From Callorhinus ursinus (lineage: Eukaryota; Chordata; Mammalia; Carnivora; Otariidae): a stretch of 64,000 nucleotides of DNA. The notes beneath the pieces were generated by a model. The model had not been told where the DNA came from and ran no database searches. It saw only the letters and a program-made list of their open reading frames with translations. Shown one piece after another: positions 1-11,952 of the stretch (position 1 is its first letter; every line of letters begins with the position of its first letter). Made by a program: the position numbers and the translations under genes. Location of the stretch: assembly GCF_003265705.1 (NCBI RefSeq), contig NW_020313005.1:21670835-21734834 (forward strand), in the 5' to 3' direction.

Positions 1-342
1 GAAAGGGGAACCCTCCTACACTGTTGGTGGGAATGCAAGCTGGTGCAGCCACTCTGGAAAACAGTATGGAGGTTCCTCAAACAGTTGAAAATAGAGCTAC
101 CATACAATCCAGAAATTGCACTCCTGCACATTTACCACAAAGAAACAAATGTAGGGATCCGAAGGGGTACATGCATCCCGATGTTTATAGCAGCAATGTC
201 CACAATAGCCACACTGTGGAAAGAGCCAAGCTGTCCATCGACAGATGAATGGATAAAGAAGAAGTGGTATATATACACAATGGAATATTATGCATCCATC
301 AAAAGGAATGAGATCTTGCCATTTGCAAAGATGTGGTTGTAA
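1..342 (+). pseudogene. L1 ORF2 C-terminal fragment
   Basis: Frame 1 is open from base 1 and encodes the ORF2 C-terminal region: the second half of the Cys-rich segment ([12 protein letters not shown]), then the conserved block with [10 protein letters not shown] and the terminal block [22 protein letters not shown]2 protein is the endonuclease/reverse transcriptase of L1; this part lies beyond the reverse transcriptase domain. A TAA at 340-342 stops the frame about 24 codons before the stop used by the sister copies, which would fall at 412-414 (TGA). The 5' part lies outside the window. Confidence 0.9.
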
Positions 343-883
343 CTGGAGGGTGTTATGCTGAGTGAAATAAGTCAATCAGAGAAAGACATGTATCATATGA
401 CCTCACTGATATGAGGAATTCTTAATCTCAGGAAAGAAACTGAGAGTTGCTGGAGTGGTGGGGGGTCGGAGGGATGGGGTGGCTGGGTGATAGACATTGG
501 GTAGGGTATGTGCTATGGTGAGCACTGTGAATTGTGCAAGACTGTTGAATCACAGATCTGTACTTCTGAAACAAATAATGCAACATATGTTAAGAAAAAA
601 GTAAAAGAAGAAGATAGCAGGAGGGGAAGAACGAAGGGGAGTAAGTCGGAGGGGGAGACGAACCATTAGAGACGATGGACTCTGAAAAACAAACTGCAGG
701 TTCTAGAGGGGAGGAGGTGGGGGGATGGGTTAGCCTGGTGATGGGTATTAAAGAGGGCACGTTCTGCGTGGAGCACTGGGTGTTATGAACAAACAATGAC
801 TCATGGAACACTACATCAAAACTAATGATGTAATGTATGGTGATTAACATAACAATAAAAAATTAAAAAAATAAAAGAGACTA
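1..883 (+). mobile_element. Young carnivoran L1, 3' end (truncated by window start)
   Basis: The window opens inside ORF2 of a LINE-1. The ORF2 tail runs to about 414 and is followed by a 3' UTR with the hallmarks seen in every young L1 copy here: a G-rich stretch near 455-485, an internal A/purine tract near 592-615 (gaagaagatagcaggagg), and the terminal block with 'atgatgtaatgtatggtgattaacat' character before an A-rich tail at about 850-883. The next base block (884 on) is the 5' end of another L1 in the same orientation, so this tail was the landing site of the next insertion or abuts it directly. Confidence 0.95.
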
Positions 884-3800
884 ATTTTAGACCCTGAGAC
901 AGCCCCAGATTGAAAGTGAAGGGGTGGAAAACTATTTACCATGGTAATGGACACGAAAAGAAAGCTGGGGTGGTAATCCTTGTATCAGATAAATTAGATT
1001 TTAAACCAAAGAATGTAATAAGAGATGAGGAAGGACACTATATCCTACTTAAAGGGTCTATCCAACAAGAAGATCTAACAGTTGTAAATATCTATGCCCC
1101 TAACATGGGAACAGCTACTTATATAAGGCAATTAATAACAAAAGTGAAGAAACACATTGACAACAATACAATAAGAGTGGGGGACTTTAACACCCCCCTG
1201 ACTGAAATGGACAGATCATCTAAGCAAAAGATCAACAAGGAAATAAAGACTTTAAATGAAACACTGGACCAAATCGGTGTCACAGATATATTCAGAACAT
1301 TCCATCCCAACGCAATGGAATACACATTCTTCTCTAGTGCCCATGGAACATTCTCCAGAATAGATTACATCCTAGGTCATAAATCAGGTCTCAACTGGTA
1401 CCAAAAGATTGGGATCATTCCCTGCATATTTTCAGACCACAATGCTTTGAAACTAGAACTCAATCACAAGAGGAAAGTTGGAAAGAACTCAAATACATGG
1501 AGGCTAAAGAGCATCCTACTAAACAATGAATGGGTCAACCAGGAAATGAAAAAAGAATTAAAAAAATTCATGGAAACCAATGAAAATGAAAACACAACTG
1601 TTCAAAATCTTTGGGATGCAGCAAAGGCAGTCCTAAGAGGAGAGTATATAGCAATACAAGCCTTCCTCAAGAAACAACTGGGCGCCTGGGTGGCTCAGAT
1701 GTTTAAGCGTCTTGCCTTCATCTCAGGTCATGATCCCAGAGTCCTGGGATCGAGTCCCCCGTTGGGTCCCCTGCTCCTTGGGAGCCTGCTTCTCCCTCTA
1801 CCTCTCTCTCCCTCTCTGTGTGTGTCTCTCATGAATAAATAAATAAAATCTTTAAAAAAGAAAAAAGAAGAAAGGTCTCAAATACACAACCTAACCCTAC
1901 ACCTAAAGGATCCGGAGAAAGAACAGCAAATAAAGCTTAACCCCGGCAGGAGAAGAGAAATAATAAAGATCAGAGCAGAAATCAATGAAATAGAACCCAA
2001 AAGAACAGTAGAACAGATCAATGAAACTAGGAGCTGGTTCTTTGAAAGCATTAACAAGATTGATAAACCCCTGGCCAGATTTATCAAAAAGAAAAGAGAA
2101 ATGACCCAAATAAATAAAATCGTGAATGAAAGGGGAGAGATCACAACCAACACCAAAGACATACAAATAATTATAAGAACATATTATGAGCAACTATATG
2201 CCAGCAAATTTGATAATCTGGAAGAAATAGATGCATTCCTAGAGACGTACCAACTACCAAAACTGAACCAGGAAGAAATAGAAAACTTGAACAGACCCAT
2301 AACCACTAAGGAAATTGAAGAAGTAATAAAAAATCTCCCAACAAACAAGAACCCAGTGCAAGATGGCTTCCCAGGGAATTCAAAGAAGAATTAATACCTA
2401 TTCTTCTGAAACTGTTCCAAAAAGTAGAAATGGAAGGAAAACTTCCAAACTCACTTTAGAGGCCAGCCTTACCTTGATCCCCAAATCAGACAAACACTCC
2501 ATCAAAAAGGACAATTACAGACCACTAACCCTGATGTACATGGATGTAAAAATTCTCACCAAAATACTAGCCAACAGGATCCAACAGTGCGTTAAAAGTT
2601 TATTCACCACGACCAAGTGGGATTTATTCCTGGGCTGCAAGTTTGGTTCAACATCCACAAATCATTCAATGTGATACAATACATTAATAAAAGAAAGAAC
2701 AAGAACCATATGATCCTCTCAATAGATGCAGAAAAAGCATTTGACAAAGTACAGCATCCTTTCTTGATCAAAACTCTTCAGAGTGTAGGGATAGAGGGTC
2801 CATACCTCAATATCATAAAAGCCATCTATGAAAAACACACAGTGAATATTATTCTCAATGGGGAAAAACTGAGAGCTTTCTTCCTAAGGTCAGGAACACA
2901 GCAGGGATGTCCACTATCACCACTGCTATTTGACATAGTAGTAGAAGTCCTAGCCACAACAACCATACAACAGAAAGAAATAAAAGGCATCCAAATGGGC
3001 AAAGAAGTCAAACTGTCACTCTTTGCAGATGATACGATACTTTATGTGGAAAAACCAAAAGACTCCATCCCAAAACTGCTAGAACTCATGCAGGAATTCA
3101 ATGAAGTGGCAGGTTATAAAATCAATGCACAGATCAGTTGCATCTATATACACCACCAATAAGACAGAAGAGTGAGAAATTAAGGAGTTGATCCCATTTA
3201 TAATTGCATTCAAAACCATAAGATACCTAGGAATAAATGTAACCAAAGAGGCAAAAAATCTGTACTGAGAAAACTATAGAATACTCATGAAAGAAATTGA
3301 GGAAGACACAAAGAAATGGAAAAACGTTCCATGCTCATGGATTGGAAGAACAAATATTGTGAAAATCTCTATGCTTCCTAGAGCAATCTACACATTTAAT
3401 GCAATCCCTATCAAAATACCATCCACCTTTTTCAAATAAAAGGAACAAATAATCTTAAAATTTGTATGCTACCAGAAAAGACCCCGAATAGCCAGAGGAA
3501 TGTTGAAAAAGAAAGGCAAAGCTGGTGGCATCAGAATTCCGGACTTCAAGCTCTATTACAAAACTGTAATCATCAAGACAGTGTGGTACTGACACAAAAA
3601 TAGACACGCAGATCAATGGAACAGAATAGAGAGCCCAGAAATTGACCCTCAAGTCTATGGTCAACTAATCTTTGACAAAGCAGGAAAGAATGTCCAATGG
3701 AAAAAAGAGTCTCTTCAACAAATAGTGTTGGGAAAATTGGACAGCTACATGCAGAAGAATGAAATTGGACCATTTTCTTACACCACACACAAAAATAGAC

Positions 3801-4730
3801 TCAAAATGGATGAAAGACCTAAAGGTGAGACAGGAGTCCATCAAAATCCTAGAGGAGAACACAGACAGCAACTTCTTCGACCTCAGCCACAGCAACTTCT
3901 TTCTAGAAACATCGCCAAATGCAAGGGAAGCAAGGGCAGAAATGAACCTTTGGGACTTCATCATGATAAAAAGCTTTTGCACAGCAAAGGAAACAGTCCA
4001 CAAAACCAAAAGACAACCGACAGAATGAGAGAAGATATTTGCAAATGACATATCAAATAAAGGTCTAGTATCCAAAATCTTAAAGAACTTATGAAACTCA
4101 ACATCCAAGGAACAAATAATCCAATCAAGAAATGGGCAGAAGACATGAACAGACATTTTTCCAAAGAAGACATCCAACAGACGCATGCAAAAGTGCTCAA
4201 TATCGTTTGGCATCAGGGAAATCCAAATCAAAACCTCAGTGAGATACCACCTCACCCCAGTCAGAATGGCTAAAATTAACAAGTCAGGAAATGACAGATG
4301 TTGGCAAGGATGCGGAGAAAGGGGAACACTTCTACACTTTTGGTGGGAATGGAAGCTGGTGCAGCCACTCTGGAAAACAGTATGGAGGTTCCTCAAAAAG
4401 TTGAAAATAGAGCTACTGTATGACCCAGCAATTGCACTACTGGGTATTTACCCCAAAGATACAAATGTAGTGATCTGAAGGGATACGTGCACCCCAATGT
4501 TTATAGCAGCAATGTCCACAATAGCCAAATATGGAAAGAGCCAAGATGTCCATCGACAGATGAATGGATAAAGATGTGATATATATATATCCCCAATAGA
4601 ATATTATGCAGCCATCAAGAAACCCAAAATCTTGCCAGTTGCAACAATGTGGATGGAACTAGAGGGTATTATGCTAAGTGAAATAAGTCAATCAGAGAAA
4701 GACATGTATCATATGACCTCACTGATATGA
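884..4730 (+). pseudogene. L1 ORF2 (endonuclease/reverse transcriptase), decayed
   Basis: ORF2 protein nicks target DNA and copies L1 RNA into the nick. Segments are recognisable in order: endonuclease (910-1670, with [10 protein letters not shown] and the [10 protein letters not shown] motif), the finger region (2101-2394, [24 protein letters not shown]), the reverse transcriptase core (2617-3162, with AFDKVQHPF, the [10 protein letters not shown] turn and the catalytic FADD at 3022-3033), and the C-terminal block (about 4185-4730). The reading frame changes repeatedly (frame 1, then 2, then 1 again), stops are frequent after 3162, and the SINE interrupts codons near 1679. An intact family ORF2 is roughly 1,270 codons; the longest open piece here is 310 codons, of which the last ~55 are SINE-derived. 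It is a pseudogene. Confidence 0.92.
1680..1865 (+). mobile_element. Can-SINE (tRNA-Lys type) inside L1 ORF2
   Basis: It starts with gggcgcctgggtggctcag (tRNA-like A-box region), has the gggatcgagtcccc B-box-like segment at about 1747-1760, a CT-rich middle and an (AATAAAT)-type A-rich tail. The uninterrupted L1 sequence can be followed on both sides (cctcaagaaacaa before, gaaaggtctcaaatac after), which shows insertion after the L1 arrived. Confidence 0.93.
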
Positions 4731-5198
4731 GGAATTCTTAATCTCAGGAAACAAACTGAGGGTTGCTGGAGTGGTGGGGGGTGGGAGGGATGGGGTGGTT
4801 GGGTGATAGACATTGGGTAGGTATGTGCTATGGTGAGTGCTGTGAATTGTGTAAGACTGATGAATCACAGACCTGAACCTCTGAAACCTATAATACCTTA
4901 TATGTTAAAAAAAAAAAAAAAGAAGAAGATAGAAGGAAGGGAAAAATGAAGGCGGAGAAATTGGTGGGGGAGACGAACCATGAGAGACGATGGACTCTGA
5001 GAAACAAACTGAGGGTTCTAGAGGGGAGGGGAGTGGGGGGATGTGTTAGCCTGGTGATGGGTATTAAAGAGCGCACGTATTGAATGGAGCTCTGGGTGTT
5101 ATATGCAAACAATGAATCATGGAACACTACATCAAAACCTCCTGATGTAATGTATGGTGATTAACATAGCATAATAAAATAAAATTTTAAAAAAAGTA

Positions 5199-5945
5199 AG
5201 CCATAATATTTAGGCCAAGGGTTAAAAGAAGTCAGAAAAAAGAGCCAGGAAAAGTAGACAATGTGCCTAAAAACATTTTTCTTCTTTTTTATATAGACCC
5301 CATTTATAAGAAAATCTGTCAGTAGGATGATATCGAGAACATTGGCCATGAAAACAAAGATTGGTATTCTTAGAATCACATGACAGGACACCAGGAGGCC
5401 GGAGGACAAAAAGGAGAAAAAGGAGATTTTCTGTTAATAATTTGGGGATTTACTTGTAAAAAAACTGGACTCTCTGAGTCAGTCTATATAAAGTGCTCAT
5501 AAATTGGAAGGCGAGTGTGAACTGAGCCTCAGCTATCATACGTTGTGCCATGGAGAAGGAGGCATAGGAATGGCCTGGGTCTAAATTCAGCCATATTTAC
5601 AGGACTCATTTCTCTCAGATGGCGCTGAGAGAGAAACAAGCAGACCAGCTTATAGTGGAGGAGGAGGCTGAACTCTAGCTATAAAATCCATAGATTATAT
5701 GCAAAAAATCCTAACAAGAAGTGTGGAATGTCTTCACATATCAGAACAAGGTCACTCCAACTTGATAACTTGTTGGACCATATGGAAAAGGTTGAGGCTA
5801 TTACAACGTTTTGTGGGCTATAAGACTCCATAGGGGAGTATTTGGGATTTGGGGGCTAGGAAGAGGCTCTTCGAATTGACCAGATGTAACCAGATAGGAG
5901 ATACTTGAGCAGAACCAACTCCCTGAGATATTTTAAGCAGGGAGG
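5199..5945. other. Unique intergenic DNA
   Basis: I see no gene, RNA or recognisable transposon here. Frames are short and broken. A tctatataaa string at about 5484 is TATA-like but has no supporting context. Confidence 0.5.
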
Positions 5946-5949
5946 GTGC

Positions 5950-6345
5950 TTTGGACTGAACTCTGTCTCCGCCCCTTTCCCCCTCCCCCCGCCAAATTCC
6001 TAAGTGGAAGCCCTAATCCTCAATATGATTATATTTGTAGGTAGGCTTTCAGGAGGTAATTAAGATTAAATAAAGTCATGAAAGTGGGGTCCTAATCCAA
6101 TAGGACTGATGACGTTATAAGAAAAGGAAGAGAGAGATCTCTGTCTCCACGTGCATGCACTGAGGAAAGACCATGTGAGAAGGGGCCATCTATAAGCCAG
6201 GAAGAAGGTTTTTACCAGAACTCTACCATGAGCACCCTGCTCTGATCTTGGACTTCCCTCCACTAGAACTGTAAGAAAATAAATTCCTTTTGTTTAAGCT
6301 ACCCAGACTACGGTATTTTGTTATGTCAGCCCGAGCAAACTAAGG
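5950..6345 (+). repeat. ERVL-MaLR LTR (MLT1/MST-like), solo
   Basis: This matches the layout of mammalian MaLR LTRs: an opening like 'ggactgaactctgtctccgc', the middle 'gaggtaattaagattaaat' and 'cctaatccaataggactg' blocks, 'cttataagaaaaggaagag', an 'aaataaattcc' polyadenylation-signal region near 6279, and the ending 'cagcccgagcaaactaa'. It is an ancient solo LTR with no internal retroviral sequence next to it. MLT1 or MST subfamily cannot be decided by eye. Confidence 0.8.
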
Positions 6346-7090
6346 CAGAGGGGAAACAAGAGCAAAGTCCTGTGTCAGACGAGCAAATAGAATTTTTCCA
6401 GGTAGAGCAGGCCATATCAAATGGTGATTGCTTTTTGGAGTTTAAATGAAAGAGATGACCAAGTGTCTCCTCTTGCTTCTCCTCTCTAGGCCTTAGCCAC
6501 CAGTAACCTCTGTGTCATTCTCATTTTGGTCACCCTGTGCCCACTTACCGTCCTCCTTTTCTTTCCCTTACTCTGTTTATAACGTTGCTCAAGGGTCATT
6601 ACCGTCAGTTTTAGACTGCTGGGCACCCATGCATGTGAGGAACATTAGAAGCATGGAATATCAGCAAAAACAGGAAGCTTCCTAGAGTGGAATGTCTGGG
6701 GACCTGTCTCTATATTATTCATGGAGCCCTAATTTGCCAGAGAGTTTGTCCCTAGGTGAGGGCAGTGCATTCTATCATTTTATAGAACTCCCAACAGGAA
6801 ATTCTACTCATATCTTTTACCTACTCCATATAGGAAGCAACTCACTTGGTCAAACGCCAGGCTGACTATGTTGACTCCCTACCCTATGGGGCATTATATA
6901 GTTTGTGATAGTCCTTGAACTGAAAATAGAGTAATTCTTTTGAACCAAATCCAAGAACTTGAATCCTGCAAACTAAGATAGATTTCCTTGTTCCTCAGGT
7001 ATCTCTTTGCTGTTGGATCTTCTTCATGATGTTTACACCCTCTTGATAATGGATTTTGTGTAAGTCACTGGATGTTTTATTATTGGGAAC
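6346..7090. other. Unique intergenic DNA
   Basis: No gene or repeat is recognised. Short frames only. Confidence 0.5.
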
Positions 7091-7099
7091 TAGACCTAT

Positions 7100-7425
7100 C
7101 TTTTTTTCCAGTGCCTATACCACTTCTAAAGCACATAGTTAGATCTGGTCACATCTTCTCCCTATTTGCCTTATCTTATTCGGTCTTACCAGTCCATCCT
7201 CAGCTATATGGCTGAAATCTCACAGATGGTCAGTTTCAAGGCCAGACCAGATCTCTCAGAGAAGTTCCCTCAGCTATGGAAGTGCTAGAGCTTGGGACAA
7301 GACTGGGCACCGTGGTGGCAACAGGTAATTCAGATGCTTATAATAAGCACAAGAAGAGTTAGAGTTAAAAAGTATAAAATAGGTGTTCAGTAAACATCTA
7401 CTGAAAGGATGTGTGGATGAATCTG
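7100..7425 (+). repeat. Probable L2 3'-end relic
   Basis: The right end (taaaataggtgttcagtaaa, then catctactgaaaggatgtgtgg) resembles the L2 3' terminus, which ends in a 'gtgctcaataaatatttgttgaatgaatg' type block. The ctcagagaagttccctcag segment near 7255-7273 fits the upstream L2 pattern. It is heavily diverged. Confidence 0.4.
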
Positions 7426-8330
7426 GGGATAAAACTGATGAATTTCCACTGAAAGCTCTTTCCCATTTTGTATTTTATTTTCATACCAAACCAAAAATAT
7501 TTTATATTTTTTTTAGTATCAGGATCTTGCTTACTAGGACATGGGGTGAAATGTGTCAAAGCTCTTTGGAACTTAACTTTGGGAAGGTGAGCCATACCTC
7601 TTCTGTTTGGATAACTTCTATCCAGGTAGACCAAATAGTCATGAAGCCATGATGCTAGTAGGTATTTTGAGAGCTGGAAGAATACTGCTGTCTAATGCCT
7701 TCCTCCTCATTGAAATGCAAAAGTCCAGGTCATAAAAATGTTCTTCTTAGGGTCTTTGGGATGGCCATTTTAGTGACTCTTAGGAAAGAAAATTAGCTAT
7801 ACCGCTTCTCTATATCCTTTCTCTCTTCCTTGAGGTATTCCTGTTTCTTAAATTGCATTGGTGTTATTTGCTCCAAGGAAGATTTATCCAAAGAATTTAC
7901 ATCTGGAGCCAAAGAACTGTGGTTGGAGTCAGACTATTGGCCTTTTCTGTAGAATGAAGATTTTAATAGCAGCTAGTGCTGGAGACCAACTCCCATGTTA
8001 CTCCCTTTTGAGTAGCTCCTGCCTACACCAGCAATGTTAATCTAGCATCCACAATTAAATCCTTAACCCTAATGATGTCCTTTTGCTCTGTATGCTTCTG
8101 TCCAGTTAAAAGTTCTTTTAAAAGCAAATACATAATTTCTAAATGAAAGATACAAAAGAATTGACCCTAAGCTAAACAAAACTATATTCTGAAATCTTTG
8201 TATCACACTTTAGAATATTTCCTAGAAACACATTACTATTTCTAAGGACCAAACTCCTGCATGGAGGCTCATTTTAATGCAAAAAAAAATGTATTCTGGA
8301 AGCATTCAAAATGCTTAAGTAAGATAGCTC
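7426..8330. other. Unique intergenic DNA
   Basis: The longest frames (about 90 codons at 7383-7652 and 60 at 7858-8040) have no recognisable domain and no codon or splice context, so I make no gene call. Confidence 0.5.
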
Positions 8331-8334
8331 AGGC

Positions 8335-8575
8335 CTGACGCAGGCAGTGTAATGTGGGGTTTGAGGGAGCAGGTCCACATAAAACTAAATAGTCACAAAT
8401 CCCAGTTCAGCTACTTAATACCTATGCTACATTGAAGTGCTCTTTAATTTCTTTGTGTATCACCTTCTTCATCTGTACAAAGGGAATCATAATACAACTT
8501 TACAGAGACCTTGTGAAAATGGATTGACATAACTCACGTAAAATGTTTATCCCAGTAAACACCCCAAAATGGTTA
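8335..8575 (+). repeat. MIR relic
   Basis: The order 'cccagttcagctacttaatacctatgc', then 'cttcttcatctgtacaaagggaatcataata', then a 'gtgaaaatgga' block follows the MIR consensus order (tRNA-like head, then the 'tttcctcatctgtaaaatgggg' core). Diverged. Confidence 0.6.
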
Positions 8576-8598
8576 GTTCTTGGGGCTGCTATTACTTT

Positions 8599-8816
8599 AT
8601 GACTCCTACTCTTTTTTAAAAAGATTTTATTTATTTATTTGAGAGAGAGAATGAGAGACAGCACTAGAGGGAAGAGGGTCAGAGGGAGAAGCAGACCCCG
8701 CTGAGCAGGGAGAGCCCAATGTGGGACTCGATCCCGGGACTCCAGGACCATGACCTGAGCCAAAGGCAGTCGCTCAACCAACTGAGCCACCCAGGCGCCC
8801 CATGACTCCTACTCTT
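8599..8816 (-). mobile_element. Can-SINE with 15-bp target-site duplication
   Basis: The element occupies 8614-8801 on the minus strand: T-rich tail on the left, ending with ccacccaggcgcccc on the right. It is flanked by perfect copies of atgactcctactctt at 8599-8613 and 8802-8816. The perfect duplication and little-changed head region suggest a fairly young insertion. Confidence 0.97.
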
Positions 8817-8965
8817 ATTAACTATCTTACATCTATCTACTCAGTCCAAACCTGTAATTGTGCATTGTGAATTACGGAAAGGCTTTTTAAAGATCATCAG
8901 TTAATGGGACACTCTCATCTACAAATAAAGGTGAATCATCTTATCAAATAATAAAGGTTCTTTTT

Positions 8966-8966
<1 letters not shown>

Positions 8967-9011
<45 letters not shown>

Positions 9012-9012
9012 G
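8967..9012. repeat. (GT)n microsatellite
   Basis: About 22 GT units in an almost pure run, a likely polymorphic locus. Confidence 0.98.
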
Positions 9013-9044
9013 TAAATAAGGACAATAATCTTTCAGAAAAAGCT

Positions 9045-9200
9045 CTAGTCTGATAATCAGATGAGCTAGATTCTAATCTCTATAGTAGCCCTCATTCTTA
9101 GTTGGGTTTCAGTGTCTCTATAAGCAAAATGGAGAGAAAGTCCCCCATTTCTACTGATCTCATAGAGTTAGTGTGAGCACAGCTAAAACAGATGGATTTT
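9045..9200 (+). repeat. MIR relic
   Basis: The blocks 'gagctagattctaatctc', 'agtttcagtgtctctataagcaaaatgg' and 'ctcatagagttagtgtgag' follow the MIR core order. Diverged. Confidence 0.5.
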
Positions 9201-9239
9201 AGAGTTTTTAACATATCTTGTTAATAGCCCAAACTACTA

Positions 9240-10970
9240 TTTTGTTTAGACTCCTTAATTTCTAAGGGTCTTATTTTAGACTCATCATCATTAAGGTATT
9301 ATTTTTAATCTCTCAAGGATGTTATACCTCCTTTCTTCTGGAATGACATGCTTGGAAAAATTTACCAAGTATTACTTCATGTTTTTCTCATTATTGATAA
9401 GTCATTTTACTAATTACTGTATTGATCAATATTTATTTCACCACAAATGGGCTACTATTTAACTCAATGGCAAGAGGACCCCAATCCTAACAATAACATA
9501 GAGAAGACTGGAACCAAGACCGCTTTGTTTTTCTATAGCTTCTGTAGATCATGTGAAGGATAAATAAAAATTAGGGGAAGGGTAATTCTGATGTTTGCTT
9601 CATGTTTTGTAAAAATACAATTTATCTCTGTCATCCATTTCTTATTTATTTTCCCTAAGAGTCCATTATTTTATGCAAAAACATATGTAATTTTTTGTCT
9701 AATGACCTTATTTTAGAATGCTCTTATTTTTTATTCTCTAGGATAAAAATTAAATAGCAATTACATGTTCTGCTTCCAAGGAAGTTCTGTTTTTTCCACA
9801 GTTGTTTCTTTCTTCAGTTTTCTGCCTTTTCACCCCCTGGGTCTGGTCTTCTTAATTTTTGAATGACATTTAAAGACATGTCATTGTGGGGTTCTAGTGC
9901 AAAGGGAGAAGCTGTAATGAAAAGACAGCAGGATATATTAATAGCCTCCAGGAGGCCAGACAAATGCTTTTTTTCTTAAAGTTTAGATGTCCTGTGCAAT
10001 GTTCCATCCAACTTCCACTGAGGAAGCTTGCCACGCATAATGACTAAGTTTCTGGAAAAAGGAGAGGGTTGGTATATTATGATAAACCAACGCACCTTGC
10101 AGCTATTCATTTGCTGTGCTTAGAACTTAATTTATTTCCAAGTCATTCAATGAGTATAATACAGAAAGAGTCTCTGGTTTTTATCTACTCTGGACAGTAC
10201 AGCATATTGCTCCAGTAAACTTAATGGGTGGAAATTAGGCTCAGAATTCTGGCTGAAGAGTTCTGTCCATGTGAGGGAAGGAGATACAGATAAATCACTC
10301 TTTCTGTATAATACCTTTACAGGAAACCAACGAATAATGCCACAGGGAGGAGATGGTGGCTACAACTCAGTAGGTTCCATGAATAGCTCCAAGAAGCAGG
10401 AACACTATGATCTAAGATCTGATGTAACTGTTATTAATTGCAGATTTAATGGGTCTCTGCATTTCATAGGACGGGTCTGTGCATTTTATAGGAAGGTAGA
10501 TGTATGGACTGAAGCTTAGTGTCACTTCCTCTAAACCCTGTCTTTGACTCACACAAGAATGTTCTTTGGCTCAACTTTTCCATCTGCACCACAAAAGGAT
10601 GGCAAATTTTGCCTATCTAAAATGTTAGACACTACTAAGAAATCTTCTACTTTTGTAAAAATCAAGGCCAATGTTATAGAATGATGGATCACAAAAATGA
10701 GCCAGGAGGAGAAAAGCAAATGTAAGGAAGCTTGGGGGTGGAGGAGTGGTATTATGGAAGTAAGAAGTCAGATAAGTAAATCTAATGAAAAAGCATAATC
10801 CTTGCCAAGCTTCTAAAATGTAGTTCAAATATCCTCTTTTATATATAAACATAATATATGTAAATTACTGTGTTTACACGTGTTTGTTTAGAATGTGTGT
10901 AAACTCTAGTTTAAATAAACTAAAAAATAAATAAAACTATACACTTATATGCTATCATATGTGTTTCAAA
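9240..10970. other. Unique intergenic DNA
   Basis: No gene or transposon is recognised. The 82-codon frame at 10271-10519 contains an imperfect 22-bp tandem duplication (10451-10471 and 10472-10493) and has no known domain. Confidence 0.5.
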
Positions 10971-10984
10971 TGACACCCACAATC

Positions 10985-11190
10985 ACTATCTCATTTGAAC
11001 CTCATGCTAAGGACTGTGGACAAACATAGTTCTTTTAATTTTGCTGTTATAGAAACTGAAACTCAAAGAGATAAAATGATTTGCATAATTTCACAGGATG
11101 AGTTTGTAAGACCACCTCACAATGCCTGGCAAACAGAAGTCACTAAGCAAGTGTTTGTCAAGTGAATGGGCATATGAATGAAGAGTCTGG
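10985..11190. repeat. MIR (minus) and L2 3'-end (plus) relics
   Basis: 10985-11095 reads like a reverse-complement MIR core (atctcatttgaacctcatgc, then gaaactgaaactcaaagag). 11120-11190 reads like an L2 3' terminus (aatgcctggcaaacagaagtc, then a tgaatgg/tgaatg ending). Both are heavily diverged. Confidence 0.4.
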
Positions 11191-11463
11191 TCCCTAGTTC
11201 ACTGTTTCTCTCTAGTACAGTGCCTCATAAACTCCTGCTGCCTTCTGGTTGGTGGGGAAATTAATTGGGAATACCCTACTTAAAGAAGGATATGAACATT
11301 CAAAAATTTTCTTTGTATTTTTCATCAGGTGGATTTTAAAATAGTTCTGTTATTGTATATGTTTGTATTCTTCTTTCTTCGCCCCCTGATCAGATTGATT
11401 TTTTGTTTGTTTGTTTAAGAAGGGCAGTTTTTATAAAGCTCTAGAAATGAGAATATGAACATC

Positions 11464-11840
11464 TAGAATTGTCTTCTTTTTTTAATAATTTTTTTATTGT
11501 CATGTTAATCATCATACATTACATCATTAGTTTTTGATGTAGTGTTCCATGATTCATTGTTTGTGCATAACACCCAGTGCTCCAAGCAGAATGTGCCCTC
11601 TTTAATACCCATCACCAGACTAACCCATCCCCCCACCCTCCTCCTCTCTAGAACCCTCAGTTTGTTTTTCAGAGTCCATCGTCTCTAATGGTTCGTCTCC
11701 CCCTCCGACTTACTCCCCTTCATTCTTCCCCTCCTGCTATCATCTTCTTCTTTTTTTTTCTTAACATATATTGCATTATTTGTTTCAGAAGTACAGATCC
11801 ATGATTCATCAGTCTTGTACAATTGTAGAATTGTCTTCTT
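11464..11840 (-). mobile_element. L1 3'-UTR-only insertion with 15-bp TSD
   Basis: 11479-11825 is an antisense piece of the young L1 3' UTR (tail on the left, internal polypyrimidine tract ctatcatcttcttcttttt near 11736-11760, 5' truncation on the right). It is bounded by perfect duplications tagaattgtcttctt at 11464-11478 and 11826-11840. No coding sequence is carried. Confidence 0.96.
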
Positions 11841-11844
11841 CTTA

Positions 11845-11943
11845 TAGTTTTATTTACTTTTTTATTATATTCAGTTAGCCAACATATAGTAGTATATCAT
11901 TAGTTTTTAATGTAGTGTTCAACAATTCATTAGTTTTATATTG
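11845..11943 (-). mobile_element. Older L1 3'-end fragment
   Basis: A ttagccaacatatagtag segment followed by a 'cattagtttttaatgtagtg' block is the 3'-terminal sequence of an older carnivoran L1, on the minus strand and diverged. Confidence 0.75.
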
Positions 11944-11952
11944 AAAAAAGAA

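Larger units (their letters stand above)
884..5198 (+). mobile_element. Young carnivoran L1, 5'-truncated, with internal SINE
   Basis: This 4.3-kb L1 begins inside the endonuclease part of ORF2 (the segment that reads FRPKDTPRLKV in the sister copy) and ends in a 3' UTR and A-rich tail at about 5165-5198. ORF1 and the 5' UTR are absent, the usual result of incomplete reverse transcription. It starts directly after the A tail of the L1 at 1-883, head to tail. A SINE (1680-1865) sits within ORF2. The 3' UTR (4731-5195) has the internal A tract at about 4905-4921 followed by the purine tract. I could not define a clean target-site duplication because both edges are A-rich. Confidence 0.93.

Noticed and set aside
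5950..6345. Possible active endogenous retrovirus
   Set aside because: Only an ancient solo MaLR LTR is present; no gag, pol or env sequence lies nearby, and the same holds for 21458-21832 and 22705-23165.
10271..10519. 82-codon frame in unique DNA
   Set aside because: No recognisable domain and no exon signals; it contains a small tandem duplication. Chance open frames of this length are expected.
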